From: CADEFX01 sp963840425
GTDB taxonomy: Bacteria; Pseudomonadota; Alphaproteobacteria; Rhizobiales; Hyphomicrobiaceae
Direction: 5' to 3'
NCBI GenBank assembly: GCA_963840425.1
Contig: CAWIYZ010000033.1
Location: 124,001 to 188,000 of the forward strand
Length of the DNA: 64,000 bases
This document shows positions 10,047 to 20,050 of the stretch, piece after piece; the first letter of the stretch is position 1; every line of letters begins with the position of its first letter. The notes under the pieces are model-generated. The model was given only the letters and a program-made list of their open reading frames with translations, was not told the origin of the DNA and searched no databases. Made by a program: the position numbers and the translations under genes.

Positions 10047-10646
10047 ATGCCCGTCATCACCTACTACATGACCGTCAACTCGCCCTGGACCTACCTCGGC
10101 AGCGCACGTTTCGCCGAGATCGCTCGTCGCCACGGCTACAGCGTCGACATCAAGCCGGCGAAGTTCGGCGAGGTGTTCGCCAAGACCGGCGGCTTCCCGC
10201 TCCCCAAGCGCAGTCCCGAGCGCCGCGCCTACCGCCTCATGGACATGAAGCGTTGGCGCGATCATCTGAAAATACCGATCAATGTCGAGCCCAAGTACTT
10301 CCCCTCCAACGAGGTGCCCGGCACGCGCCTTGTGCTGGCTGCCAAGCTCGCCGGCAAGGACGCGCATGCGCTGGCCACCGAGATCGGCAAGGCCTTGTGG
10401 GAGAAGGAGCAGGACATCGGTACGGATGCAGTTCTGGCCGACTGCGCGAAGCTTGCCGGCCTCGATGCCACTGCCATCCGCAAGGCCGGACCGTCCGATG
10501 CCGAGCTCGACGCGCTACACGACACGTTCACCGCCGAGGCCATCTCCCGTGGCGTGTTCGGTGCCCCAAGCTACGTGCTCGAATCCGGCGAGATCTTCTG
10601 GGGCCAGGACCGTCTCGAGTTCCTCGACCGGGCGCTGAAGAGTTGA
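10047..10646 (+). CDS. DSBA-like 2-hydroxychromene-2-carboxylate isomerase family protein
   Basis: A 199-residue thioredoxin-fold protein of the kappa-class GST/HCCA isomerase family. The motif near the N-terminus, YYMTVNSPWTYLG, has Ser instead of the Cys-X-X-Cys pair of DsbA. This is usual in the glutathione-dependent isomerases. The helical insertion domain contains RRAYRLMDMKRW and the C-terminal GVFGAPSYVLESGEIFWGQDRLEFL. It follows the 3-hydroxyisobutyrate dehydrogenase gene by 16 bases and is probably co-transcribed. Named members isomerise naphthalene intermediates, but most relatives have unknown substrates. Confidence 0.87.
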   Translation: MPVITYYMTVNSPWTYLGSARFAEIARRHGYSVDIKPAKFGEVFAKTGGFPLPKRSPERRAYRLMDMKRWRDHLKIPINVEPKYFPSNEVPGTRLVLAAKLAGKDAHALATEIGKALWEKEQDIGTDAVLADCAKLAGLDATAIRKAGPSDAELDALHDTFTAEAISRGVFGAPSYVLESGEIFWGQDRLEFLDRALKS

Positions 10647-10813
10647 GGCACAAGGGGCCTGACGGGCTGATCGGCGGGGCGGACGGCATAAGCGTTCCTC
10701 GACAGGTTCCGCCATGGAACCGAGTTCCGGCCCGTGCGTTTATCTCGACGGCGGGGATAGAAGGGGCATATGCTTTTCGGACTGTATGATTGCCTGCCAC
10801 AGGGAGACGGCCG

Positions 10814-13287
10814 GTGAGTTTGACGTTTCGCGGACCCGGCAGCGGCGTGCCGGGCATTCCCCTCCCCCTGGAACCAGACCCTTTTTCGGCGCTCGAAAAC
10901 GATCAATCCCGCGCTCTAATCGAAGCGCTCCCGGCGGCGGTGTACATGACCGACGCCGCCGGACTGATCACATACTACAACGAGGCCGCTGCCAAGCTTT
11001 GGGGATACCGACCCGAGTTGGGCAAGAGCGAGTTCTGCGGTTCATGGAAGCTTTATTGGCCCGATGGCACGCCGTTGCCGCACGACGAGTGCCCGATGGC
11101 GCTGGCGCTCAAACAGCAGCGCCCCATTCGAGGCATGGAAGCGATAGCCGAGCGACCTGACGGCAGCCGCATTGCCTTCATTCCGTATCCAACACCGCTG
11201 TTTGATGCGTCCGGTCGGCTGACCGGGGCCATCAACATGCTGGTGGACATCTCGGACCGCAAACGCGCGGAGGGTGCCCAGGCCGCGATCTACCATTTTA
11301 CGGACAGGTTGTTCCGCGCGACCAGTCCGCCCGACATCTATAATGCAGCCTTGGATGCCATCTGCAGCTCGCTCGGCTGCAACAGTGCCTCGGTTCTTCT
11401 GTTCGATGATGCAGGCGTCATGAGGTTTGCCGCGTGGCGCGGTTTATCCGACGCCTATCGGCAAGCCGTAGAGGGACATTCGCCTTGGAACCGCGACACA
11501 AAAGACCCGCAACCGATTTGTATCGCAGACATAGCTAGCGCCGATATCGATGACGGGCTCAAGGCGACGGTGACAGCGGAAGGCATCCGGGCTCTTGCAT
11601 TCGTGCCGCTCGTGGCCACGGGCAAGCTGATCGGCAAGTTCATGACCTACTATGGGACGCCGCATGCCTTCAGCAGCGCTGAGGTCAACCTCGCCATTAC
11701 CATCGCCAGACAGCTCGGTTTCAGCATCGAGCGCATGCGCGCTGAGGATGCTTTGCGCGAGAGCCGGGCGCAGCTGCGGTCGGAGCTCGACGCCGCGCAC
11801 CAACTGCAGATCGTCAGCACCCAACTGATCCACGAGAACGATGCGGACGCGCTGTACACAAAGATCCTCGACGCCGCCATAACCATCATGCGTTCCGACT
11901 TCGCCAGCATGCAGATGCTCTATCCGGAGCGTGGCAGTGCCGGTGAGCTACGCCTGTTGGCTTTCCGGGGGTTCAATCCGGAAGCGGCGGAATTCTGGGA
12001 ATGGGTCCGTGCCGATTCGGAGTGCAGCTGCGGCGAAGCTCTGCGAACCAGACAGCGGGCTATTGTGCCGGATGCCGAGACCTGCGGCTACATGGTGGGA
12101 ACGGAAGACCTCGAAACTTTTCGCCGAACCGGCATTCGTGCCATGCAGTCTACGCCGCTGGTCTCCCGTACCGGCCGGCTGCTGGGCATGATTTCCACGC
12201 ACTGGGGTAGGCCGCACCAGCCATCGGAGCGTGACTTGCGCCTTCTTGACGTACTTGCGCGTCAGGCGGCCGATCTTGTTGAGAGAAAGCAAACGGAGCT
12301 GACCGATCAGCGTCTGGCCGCCATTATCGACTCGTCGCACGACGCCATCGTGAGCAAGGACCTGAACGGCGTCATTGCGACTTGGAACCGTGGGGCGGAA
12401 CAACTGTTCGGCTATACCGCGGCAGAGGCGATCGGCCAGCCAGTGACCATGCTGATACCGCCTGAGCGTCACAATGAGGAGCCGGAGATACTCGCGCGTA
12501 TCCGGCGCGGAGAGCGGGTTGACCATTATGAGACTGTCCGCCTGCGTAAGGACGGAGTTCCAATCGATATTTCATTGACGGTTTCACCGGTCAAAGATGT
12601 TTCCGGCAAGGTCGTCGGTGCATCGAAGATCGCCCGCGACATCACCGAGCACAAACAAGCGCAGGAACGCCAGGTGCTGTTGGCCCAGGAATTCATCATC
12701 GCACCAAGAACCTATTTGCGGTGGTGCATGCTGTCGTCTCGCGAAGCTTTTCAGGTAACCGCTCGGTCGAGGACGCCAAGAAGGCTGTGCTTGATCGGCT
12801 CCATTCGCTGGCTCAGACCCATGCGATGCTGATCGAAAAGGAGTGGCAGGGTGCCGACATTGCCGAGGTCGTTCGCACCGAGCTCAGCCCCTACGTTGGT
12901 CGCGCCACGATCGAGGGTCCAAGCATAGCGCTATCTCCGAAGGCGGCTCAAAACTTCGCCCTCGCCGTGCATGAGCTTGCGACCAATGCCGCCAAGTACG
13001 GCGCCCTGTCCAACTTGGCGGGCCATGTCCATGTCAGCTGGTCCGTGCCGCGACCGAACGACTCGCGACTGTTCACCTTCTGCTGGCAGGAGCGTGGTGG
13101 GCCAGAGGTGATGCCCCCGGCACGCAAGGGGTTCGGAAGCGCCGTGCTCGAGCAGGTTATGGCGGAGTACTTCGACACCCCGCCGCAGATCGAGTACGCC
13201 AGGGATGGGGTCCGTTATGAGCTGACCGGCTCGCTCGATGCTATCGCCGTCGAGGGAGAGGATGACATCGGGCCTTCCCAACGGTGA
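10814..13287 (+). pseudogene. PAS/GAF multidomain HWE-type sensor histidine kinase, frameshifted as read
   Basis: Soluble sensor kinase without membrane segments, about 824 residues when repaired. Order: PAS (about 35-150), GAF (about 160-310), second GAF (about 335-490, with SECSCGEALRTRQR), PAS (about 505-620, with SSHDAIVSKDLNGVIATWNRGAEQLFGY), then an HWE/HisKA_2 kinase core. One missing A at 12694-12697 breaks the frame in the phospho-acceptor box. Restoring it gives QEFNHRTKNLFAVVHAVVSR, matching the family's NHR-KN motif, followed by the ATP-binding VHELATNAAKYGAL. GTG 10814 is preferred because AGGGAGA precedes it. No response regulator gene is adjacent. Light, redox or ligand sensing is possible, but no chromophore cysteine was verified. 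Confidence 0.87.
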
Positions 13288-13294
13288 CCCGACC

Positions 13295-14239
13295 CTACCG
13301 CTTCGTGATCTGGTCCACCTCCGCGATGTCCTCCGACGTCAGCGCCCAGTCCACCGCCTTGACATTAGCGTCTAGCTGCTCGGGCTTGGTTGCCCCAGCG
13401 ATCACGCTCGACACGAACGGCTTGGCGGCGAGCCAGCTGAACGCCAACTCCAGCAAAGAGTGCCCCCGCGCCTCGGCGAACGACTGCAACTTCTCCACGA
13501 TCGGCCACGTGGTGTCCGTGACATAGCGGTCGGCGAGGCGCTGCGTGTACGTCAGCCGCGCACCCTGCGGCATCGGCGCGTTGCGCTTGTACTTGCCGGT
13601 CAGCATGCCGGATGCGAGCGGAAAGAACGGCAGCAAGCCCATGCGATAATGACGCATAGCCGCCTCGAGCTGACCCTCCACCACTTGGCGCATGAGCAGG
13701 CTGTACTCGTCCTGGCACGAGGCAAATGAGTTGAGATTGAGCCGCGCCGATGTTTCCTGCGACAGCGCCACCTGCCAAGCGGGCAGGTTGGAGCAGCCGA
13801 TGTAGCGCACTTTGCCCTGCTTCACGAGGTCGTCGAGCCCGCGCAGCGTCTCCTCCAGCGGCGTCAGCGGATCGGGCTGATGCAGCTGATACAGGTCGAT
13901 CCAGTCGGTCTTGAGCCGGCGCAGGCTGTCCTCCACCGCGCGCATCATGTAGCGCCGCGAGCCGCCGATCCGCTTGCCTTCCTTGTCCATCTGCATGCCG
14001 AACTTGGTGGCCAGCACAATGTCCTTGCGCCGCTCACCGAGCAGCTGACCGAGGCACGTCTCCGAGCCGCCCTGCTCACCGTAGATGTCGGCGGTATCGA
14101 ACAGCGTGATCCCCAGATCGAACGCCTTGTGCACCACCTTGCGCGAGGCTTCGAAATCGATGCGGCCGCCGAAGTTGTTGCAGCCGAGCCCAACCAACGA
14201 GACGCGCAGGCCCGAGGGTCCAAGATTGCGTTCCTTCAC
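13295..14239 (-). CDS. Aldo/keto reductase
   Basis: NADPH-dependent (beta/alpha)8-barrel carbonyl reductase of 314 residues. The catalytic Asp/Tyr are in GITLFDTADIYGEQGGSE, the lysine is in DIVLATKFGMQ, and the active-site His is in DWIDLYQLHQPDP. GKVRYIGCSN is the usual AKR strand. A GTG at 14239 with GAGGAG just upstream is taken as the start because similarity begins at VKERNLGPSGL. The longer frame is antisense to, or overlaps, ndvA. The gene follows ndvA by about 20 bases on the same strand. Similar to the YghZ/Tas-like group. The natural substrate is unknown. Confidence 0.9.
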   Translation of the reverse strand: MKERNLGPSGLRVSLVGLGCNNFGGRIDFEASRKVVHKAFDLGITLFDTADIYGEQGGSETCLGQLLGERRKDIVLATKFGMQMDKEGKRIGGSRRYMMRAVEDSLRRLKTDWIDLYQLHQPDPLTPLEETLRGLDDLVKQGKVRYIGCSNLPAWQVALSQETSARLNLNSFASCQDEYSLLMRQVVEGQLEAAMRHYRMGLLPFFPLASGMLTGKYKRNAPMPQGARLTYTQRLADRYVTDTTWPIVEKLQSFAEARGHSLLELAFSWLAAKPFVSSVIAGATKPEQLDANVKAVDWALTSEDIAEVDQITKR

Positions 14240-14258
14240 CGTATTCTCCTCTACTGTT

Positions 14259-16025
14259 TTATGACGCGGCGGCCGGCGCCGTCTCTGCTTCGTCCTCGAC
14301 CGGCACTGTGAACCCGCCCTCGGCCACCATGCGCGCGAACACCCCATTCTGCGCAACCAACGCGCGGTAGCTGCCGCGCTCGACGATGCGGCCCTGCTCC
14401 AGCACCAGAATGAGATCGGCGTTGGCGACCGTCGACAGACGATGCGCAATGATGAACGTGGTGCGGCCCTTGCGCACCGCATCTAGCGCCCGCTTGATAC
14501 GCCCCTCCGTCTCCACGTCGAGCGCGCTCGTCGCCTCGTCGAGGATCAGGATCGGCGCATCCTTGAGGATGGCGCGGGCGATGGCCAACCGCTGGCGCTC
14601 GCCGCCCGACAGCGACGCCCCGCGCTCGCCGATCATGAACTTGTAGCACTCGGGCTTCTGCATGATGAAGTCGTGCGCCTCGGCGAGGCGGGCGGCCTGC
14701 TCCACCTCGGCATCTGTGGCGTCCGGTTTGCCGATGCGCAGGTTCTCGGCGATGGTGCGGTTGAACAGCCCCGCATCTTGGAACACCACCGCCATCGATC
14801 CGCGCAGCGAAGCCAGCTTCAGGTCGCGAATGTCATGCCCATCGACCGTGATGCGCCCCTCTTGCGGGTCGCGCAGCCGCTGCAGCAGGGCCAGCGTGGT
14901 CGTCTTGCCCGAGCCCGTATGGCCGACCAGCGCCACGGTTCGGCCGGGCTGGGCCTCGAAATCGAGATCGAACACGCCGAGCGTGCTGTCGGGAAAGCGG
15001 AAGCTGAGTTGCTCGTAGCGGACATGGCCTTTCACATTGGGGAGGGCCAAGGCATCCGGTTTCTCAATCACCGGGCTCGCGGTATCGACCAGATCGAAGT
15101 AGGCGTCGATGGCCGGCTTCTGGTTGAACAGCCCCAGAATGAAATGGGAGAGCTGGTCGAGCCGGCCGATCAGCAGGTTGGCGAACATGACGAAGCCGAC
15201 CACCTGACCGACCGTCAATTCCCCGCGTTGCACCAGCACGGCGCCCAGCGCCACGATGGACACGACAGTGATGGTCGATGCGGCGCGCGTGAGGATCGTC
15301 ACCAGCGCCCACCACGTGAGAACGGGATACTGCGCCGCAAGCAGGTCGCGCATGACGTTCTTCAGGGCAGCAGCTTCCGCCTCCAGGCGCACATAGCTCT
15401 GCACCACCACGACGTTGCCGAGCACATCGCCCACCCGCCCCGTCAGGTCCCGATGGTAGCGCTCGACCTCGGCTTGCTGATCGATGGTGTGCTTGAAAAC
15501 GAAGATATTGGCCGCCAGGTAGACCGTGCCCAGCGCGAACAGCACGCCCGCCATGCGCGCATCCATGGACATGGCCACCGGCACCAGAAAGGTGACGCTG
15601 ACGATGGCCGCCAGGTGGTCGCGCATGAAGGCCAACCACAGGCCGAACAGGCAGTCGGTGCCCTGCTGGATCGACCGGATGACGGTGCCTGACCCTTTTC
15701 TGGCGTGATAGCTGAGCGGCAGGGTGATGGCCTGCTCGAAGGCACCGCTCAAGGCGATCAAGCGCCGGCGATGGGCGAGCCGGTCGGCTGCCACGGCGAC
15801 GACGACACCGGCCAGGATGCCGAACAGGCCTAACGCGGCCCAAAGGCCGATGGTCTCGAACGGAGCCCGCCCGTCCTTCAGCGCGTCAACGACGCGACCC
15901 CAGAGCAACGGCTCGGCCAGCAGCACGAGGCCGATCACCACGTTGGAGACGACCAGAGCGGCGACCAGCCCTCTCTCCGGCGCGAGCAGGGAAAGCGCGC
16001 GCTTATAGGTGCCCCAGAGCGTCAT
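14259..16025 (-). CDS. ndvA: Cyclic beta-1,2-glucan ABC exporter (NdvA/ChvA-type, fused permease-ATPase)
   Basis: Inner-membrane half-transporter that exports osmoregulated cyclic glucans in Rhizobiales. At 588 residues it matches the usual ChvA/NdvA length. An N-terminal six-helix domain (first helices about 20-80, including ALVVSNVVIGLVLLAEPLLW) is followed by an ATPase domain with Walker A GHTGSGKTT, the signature LSGGERQRLAIARAIL, Walker B ILILDEATSALD, and the H-loop IAHRLST. There is no glucan synthase gene (ndvB) beside it, so the glucan assignment rests on overall similarity and length. A general lipid/toxin ABCB exporter is the alternative. Confidence 0.8.
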   Translation of the reverse strand: MTLWGTYKRALSLLAPERGLVAALVVSNVVIGLVLLAEPLLWGRVVDALKDGRAPFETIGLWAALGLFGILAGVVVAVAADRLAHRRRLIALSGAFEQAITLPLSYHARKGSGTVIRSIQQGTDCLFGLWLAFMRDHLAAIVSVTFLVPVAMSMDARMAGVLFALGTVYLAANIFVFKHTIDQQAEVERYHRDLTGRVGDVLGNVVVVQSYVRLEAEAAALKNVMRDLLAAQYPVLTWWALVTILTRAASTITVVSIVALGAVLVQRGELTVGQVVGFVMFANLLIGRLDQLSHFILGLFNQKPAIDAYFDLVDTASPVIEKPDALALPNVKGHVRYEQLSFRFPDSTLGVFDLDFEAQPGRTVALVGHTGSGKTTTLALLQRLRDPQEGRITVDGHDIRDLKLASLRGSMAVVFQDAGLFNRTIAENLRIGKPDATDAEVEQAARLAEAHDFIMQKPECYKFMIGERGASLSGGERQRLAIARAILKDAPILILDEATSALDVETEGRIKRALDAVRKGRTTFIIAHRLSTVANADLILVLEQGRIVERGSYRALVAQNGVFARMVAEGGFTVPVEDEAETAPAAAS

Positions 16026-16047
16026 GGTGCAATCACGCGCGCAAGCA

Positions 16048-17362
16048 TCAGATGGTCCGCTCTCTTGCCGTGGCCCGCTGCGTGCGTAATTGATCGACCC
16101 GATCCTGCAGCGTCAGCCAGGCGAACACCGCCGGCATGAACCACGCCGTCCCATTGAAGAACGGCACCGCGGCGGGCGGGCGGAAATCCAACGCGGACGT
16201 CGGCCTCGGGCAGGCCCAGCACCTGCTGTGCGGCTTTCTGTCCCGCCCATCGCGCCCACACCACGCCCGAGCCGCAATAGCCCGCCGCATAGCGCACTCC
16301 GTCCTTGGAGAAGATGCGCGGGATCATGTCGCGGTTCATCGCCACGTGGCCGTACCAGGAATGCGTGATGTCGGCGCCGTCGAGCACGGGAAAAATGTCC
16401 GCCAGCGCCCGCTTCAGATTCTCCGTCGGCCAGGTCGGATCGCCGGCGATCGTGCCGTCGCGGCCGCCGAACAGGATACGGCGGCCATCGGGCGATGGCC
16501 GGTAATAGTAGTGGAGCTTGCGCGTCTCGCTGCACATGACGCCTTTGGGCATCAATTGCCGCATCAGGTTGTCGGACAATGGCGCGGTGGCGATGATGCG
16601 GCTGCGGACCGGCACCAGCCGGCGCCGCAGCCATTTGTCGGACTGGTCCGTGTAGCCGTTGGTTCCTGTGATGACGTGATCGCAGGCGACGTTGCCACGG
16701 TCGGTCGAGACCTCGAACCGGCCGGCCTTAGCACCCACGCCGAGCACGGCCGTCTCGCCGTGCACAACTGCACCGGCTTCACTCGCGAGCCTCAGCATGC
16801 CGGCATGAAACTTCGCCGGATGCAGGCCACCGATGTCATTGCGCACCATGCCGCCGTGATAGAAATCCGTGCCGAGCACGGCATGCTGGTCGGCGCGCGG
16901 CACGGCATAGGCCTCGACGCCGAGCTCTCTGGACAGCAGGTCTGCTTCGCGCGCCAGGCCCTCGTAGTCGTGCGGGTTGGACGCTCCGCTGAAGCGGCCG
17001 GTCAGCTTGAAGTCGCAGTCGATCTTCTCGTCAGCAATAAAGCGGATCAAGTCCTCGCGTGCCGCCTTGGCCTCGAGTTGGATTGCCTTGGCCCGCGCCT
17101 CGCCGAAGCTTTTGACCATCTCCTGATAGCTCGGCCGCAAATTACCGCTGGCGATGCCGCCGTTACGGGTCGAAGCGCCCTCGCCGGGGCGTATCTTGTC
17201 GAACACCTGCACCGAGCGTCCGGCGCGCGCCAGGGTCAGCGCCGCCGACAGTCCGGTATAACCGGCGCCGACGATCGCTACGTCGCACCGCGGTGCTACG
17301 GGATGGCGCGGAAGCGTCGAAGGTGGGGCCGCCTCCCACCAGTAGGGTTGTGTCTGCGTCAT
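16048..17362 (-). pseudogene. FAD-dependent amine oxidase (PuuB/DadA-like), one frameshift as read
   Basis: Cytoplasmic flavoprotein of the DAO family, resembling gamma-glutamylputrescine oxidoreductase. The N-terminus starts MTQTQPYWWEAAP, with the FAD motif DVAIVGAGYTGLSAALTLARAG and GEGASTRNGGIASGNLRPS. The later segments ITGTNGYTD and YAAGYCGSGVVWARWAG are typical of PuuB relatives. Near the C-terminus one surplus base at 16195-16196 breaks the frame. Deleting it gives EADVALDFRPPAAVPFFNG and ends the protein at 16048, about 437 residues in all. ATG 17362 is the family start. The annotation beyond the break, if read naively, would run into the ABC gene at 16025. Confidence 0.85.
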
Positions 17363-17441
17363 CGGAGCGCCATGCAGTCCTGGATGAACGTCGATAGCCT
17401 GCACCCCGGTGATGTGCAATCGCCCTGTTGCGTTGGAGCGG

Positions 17442-17669
17442 ATGTTGGACGCCTTGACCTTGTTCGGACTGCTCGCGGTCACGGCCATGCTGGCATTCTA
17501 TGCGTTGGAGGACCGCAGCGGCTGGTTCGTGCTCGCCTTTGCTGGCGCCTGTGTACTGGCATCCATTTATGGCTTCCTGCAGGGTGCATGGCCGTTTGGC
17601 GTCGTCGAGGCGATCTGGGCCGGTGTCGCCATCCACCGCTGGCGATCGAAGATAGCTAGGGGCATATGA
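17442..17669 (+). CDS. Small conserved membrane protein of unknown function
   Basis: A 75-residue product with two or three predicted membrane helices (LTLFGLLAVTAMLAFYAL, WFVLAFAGACVLASIYGF, and a shorter one near WPFGVVEAIWAG) and a basic C-terminal end. Charged residues outside the helices are few. I recognise the pattern as a short protein widespread in Hyphomicrobiales, usually annotated as hypothetical, but cannot give it a function. The start is uncertain: ATG 17442 is favoured because hydrophobic similarity begins there, though an earlier ATG at 17409 is in frame. It lies between the divergent FAD oxidase and pcaH. Confidence 0.65.
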   Translation: MLDALTLFGLLAVTAMLAFYALEDRSGWFVLAFAGACVLASIYGFLQGAWPFGVVEAIWAGVAIHRWRSKIARGI

Positions 17670-17740
17670 GGCTGCCGCTGGCGACGCTATAGTAGCGCGA
17701 AGGCACAGGGCACGCCGAGCCGTCCGGGAGGAGCCAAGCC

Positions 17741-18445
17741 ATGCAGGACAAGCCGTTCAACGCACGCGATTGGTCGAGCCACCCGCCGCTCAGCCATCCC
17801 TCGTACAAATCCACGGTGCTGCGCGCACCGAAAATACCACTGGTTCCGTTGCGCCAGAACCTGTCCGAGCTGACCGGCCCCGTGTTCGGGCACGAAAGCC
17901 TCGGCTCCCTCGACCACGATCTGACCAAGAATGCGCGTAAGACCGGCGAGCCGATCGGCGAGCGCATCGCGGTTACGGGCCGTGTCCTGGATGAGGACGG
18001 CCGCCCGATTGCGAACACGCTGCTGGAGATCTGGCAGGCCAACTCAGCCGGCCGATATATCGACAGTGTCGACCAGCACAATGCGCCTCTCGACCCAAAT
18101 TTCCTCGGCGGCGGACGTTGCGTCACCGACGGCGAGGGCCGCTACCGCTTCTACAGCGTCAAGCCGGGCGCCTATCCCTGGGGCAACCACGCCAACGGCT
18201 GGCGCCCGGCCCACATCCACTTCTCCCTGTTTGGCCCGAGCATCGCCACGCGGCTGATCACCCAGATGTACTTCCCCGGCGATCCGCTGCTCGACCTCGA
18301 TCCTATCTACCTCGCCACGCCGGCTGCGGCCCGCGAGCGACTTGTCTCGCGCTTCTCGCTCGATGCGACCGAGACCGGCTTCGCGCTCGGCTACGCCTTC
18401 GATATCGTGCTGCGCGGGCGCCAGCAAACGCCCATGGAGACCTGA
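17741..18445 (+). CDS. pcaH: Protocatechuate 3,4-dioxygenase beta subunit
   Basis: Intradiol ring-cleaving dioxygenase subunit that carries the catalytic Fe(III) and opens protocatechuate to beta-carboxy-cis,cis-muconate in the beta-ketoadipate pathway. The 234-residue product has the family segment VTGRVLDEDGRPIANTLLEIWQAN. The iron-ligand region is also present, with Tyr in SVKPGAYPWGN and the two His in WRPAHIHFSLFG. It overlaps functionally with pcaG, whose ATG lies 5 bases after this stop; both are needed for the alpha-beta protomer. AGGAG precedes ATG 17741. No other pca genes or a PcaQ regulator lie in the window. Confidence 0.95.
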   Translation: MQDKPFNARDWSSHPPLSHPSYKSTVLRAPKIPLVPLRQNLSELTGPVFGHESLGSLDHDLTKNARKTGEPIGERIAVTGRVLDEDGRPIANTLLEIWQANSAGRYIDSVDQHNAPLDPNFLGGGRCVTDGEGRYRFYSVKPGAYPWGNHANGWRPAHIHFSLFGPSIATRLITQMYFPGDPLLDLDPIYLATPAAARERLVSRFSLDATETGFALGYAFDIVLRGRQQTPMET

Positions 18446-18449
18446 CGCC

Positions 18450-19040
18450 ATGGCGCTGAAGCAGACGCCGTCGCAGACCGTCGGTCCGTTCTTCTCCTTC
18501 GGCCTCGCGCCCGAGCAGTACGGCTACGCTTTCGCCAGCCTCGCCGGCTCTCAGCTCGCCGATGCCAGCACCGCCGGCCAGCGCATCCGCATCACCGGCC
18601 GGCTATTAGACGGCGAAGGGACGATCCTCAACGACGCCTTGATCGAGATCTGGCAGGCCGATGCCGAAGGCCGCTACGCCCACCCGGCCAACTCCCGCAG
18701 CTCCAATGCCGGCTTCAAAGGGTTCGGACGCATGGGCACGGGCACCGACCCGGAGCGGCGCTTCATCTTCGACACCGTCATGCCGGGCGCAACGGCCGGC
18801 GACGGAGCGCCGCACGTCAATATCATTGTCTTCGCCCGCGGCATGCTCAATCACCTCTATACGCGCCTGTACTTCGAGGACCAGGCGGAGGCCAACGCAC
18901 GCGATCCCGTTCTGCAAGGCCTGCCCGCGGATCGGCGCGCGACGTTGATCGCGCGGCGAGACAGGCAAAGCGCAGAGCGGGTATACACCTTCGACATCCG
19001 CTTGCAGGGTGACAACGAGACAGTCTTCTTCGACGTGTAG
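18450..19040 (+). CDS. pcaG: Protocatechuate 3,4-dioxygenase alpha subunit
   Basis: Non-iron partner of PcaH in the protocatechuate dioxygenase complex. The 196 residues begin with the family signature QTPSQTVGPFFSFGLAP. They include ITGRLLDGEGTILNDALIEIWQA and PHVNIIVFARGMLNHLYTRLYF, where His and Tyr positions of the beta subunit's iron site have been replaced, as expected for alpha. The ATG is 5 bases after the pcaH stop, giving a tight two-gene operon. An EamA-type transporter follows immediately and could be co-transcribed. Confidence 0.95.
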   Translation: MALKQTPSQTVGPFFSFGLAPEQYGYAFASLAGSQLADASTAGQRIRITGRLLDGEGTILNDALIEIWQADAEGRYAHPANSRSSNAGFKGFGRMGTGTDPERRFIFDTVMPGATAGDGAPHVNIIVFARGMLNHLYTRLYFEDQAEANARDPVLQGLPADRRATLIARRDRQSAERVYTFDIRLQGDNETVFFDV

Positions 19041-19968
19041 TTGCGTCCACCCTTCACCGCTCCAACCCGGGATCGTCCCGTGCCTTCCGCTCCGCCGAGA
19101 GCTTCATTGGCCGTGCTTGCCGCTGCCGCCGGCTCGATCTGCGTCGGCACTGTGCCCATGCTCGCCATCGAGCTCTATCGCGGCGGCATGAACCCGCAGT
19201 CGATGCTGTTCTGGCGCTACTGGATCGCGCTGGTGTTTCTGGTGCCGCTCGCCGTCTACTCGAGCGCGGGCCTCCTCACCGAATGGCGCAATGCCGGCCG
19301 CGGTCTGTTCCTCAATGCCATCACGCTCGGCGCGCTGCAGACATTCACCTATTTCCGGGCCATTCAGACACTGCCCTCGAGCATCGTCGTTACCATCTTC
19401 TTCACCTATCCGATGTTTGCCGTGGCCATCGACCAGGTGGTGTTCGGCCGGAAAGCTCGCTGGTCGACGATCCTGGCCGTGCTGCTTATCTTCCTCGGCG
19501 TGCTACTGACCGGCTGGCCGCATCTGACGTTCAATGCCGTGGAGCCGATCGGCCTGGTCTGCGCCATCCTCACGCCGCTCATCTTCAGCGTCTACATCGC
19601 CATCGCCTATCGCTTCACGCGCCAGAGCTCCGCCTTTGCCGGCGCTACCTTCATCTATGGCGGGCTCGGCTGCACCTTCGCCCTGATCGTGCTGCTGTTC
19701 GGACTGGATCATCCCGCAGGTTTCGATGGCTGGGGCCGGCTCATCGGCATTGCCACGGTCGGCGGTGCCATTCAGATCGCCTCGTTCGCCTACGCGCTGC
19801 CCCGGCTCTCGGCCAGCGGCTACTCCATCATTGTCAGTCTGGAGCTGGTGACGGTGGCCCTGCTCGGTATCACGGTGCTCGGCGAGAGTTCTGTCGGTGG
19901 TGCAGTCATTCGGCATCGCGCTCGTCGTCGTCGGCATCATCGTCGAGCGCCTGCTTCGGCAGGAGTGA
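19041..19968 (+). pseudogene. EamA/DMT-family transporter, frameshifted near the C-terminus as read
   Basis: Inner-membrane metabolite exporter of the drug/metabolite transporter family with about ten helices (two EamA repeats). Recognisable segments include LFWRYWIALVFLVPLAVYS and ALQTFTYFRAIQTLPSSIV in repeat one, and IATVGGAIQIASFAYALPRL with VSLELVTVALLGITVLGE in repeat two. A surplus T at 19889-19890 breaks the frame after GES. Deleting it gives LSVVQSFGIALVVVGIIVER and a stop at 19966, the normal last helix. The start is uncertain (TTG 19041, directly after the pcaG stop, or GTG 19080). Its position suggests transport of an aromatic or amino compound, but this is inference. Confidence 0.82.
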
Positions 19969-20050
19969 GCCCCATGCCACCTTCATGCATTGGCTCAAGC
20001 GTGCTGACGTGCCAGAACTGCAGGCTCGCAAAGCGTGACGGGGATCTCGC

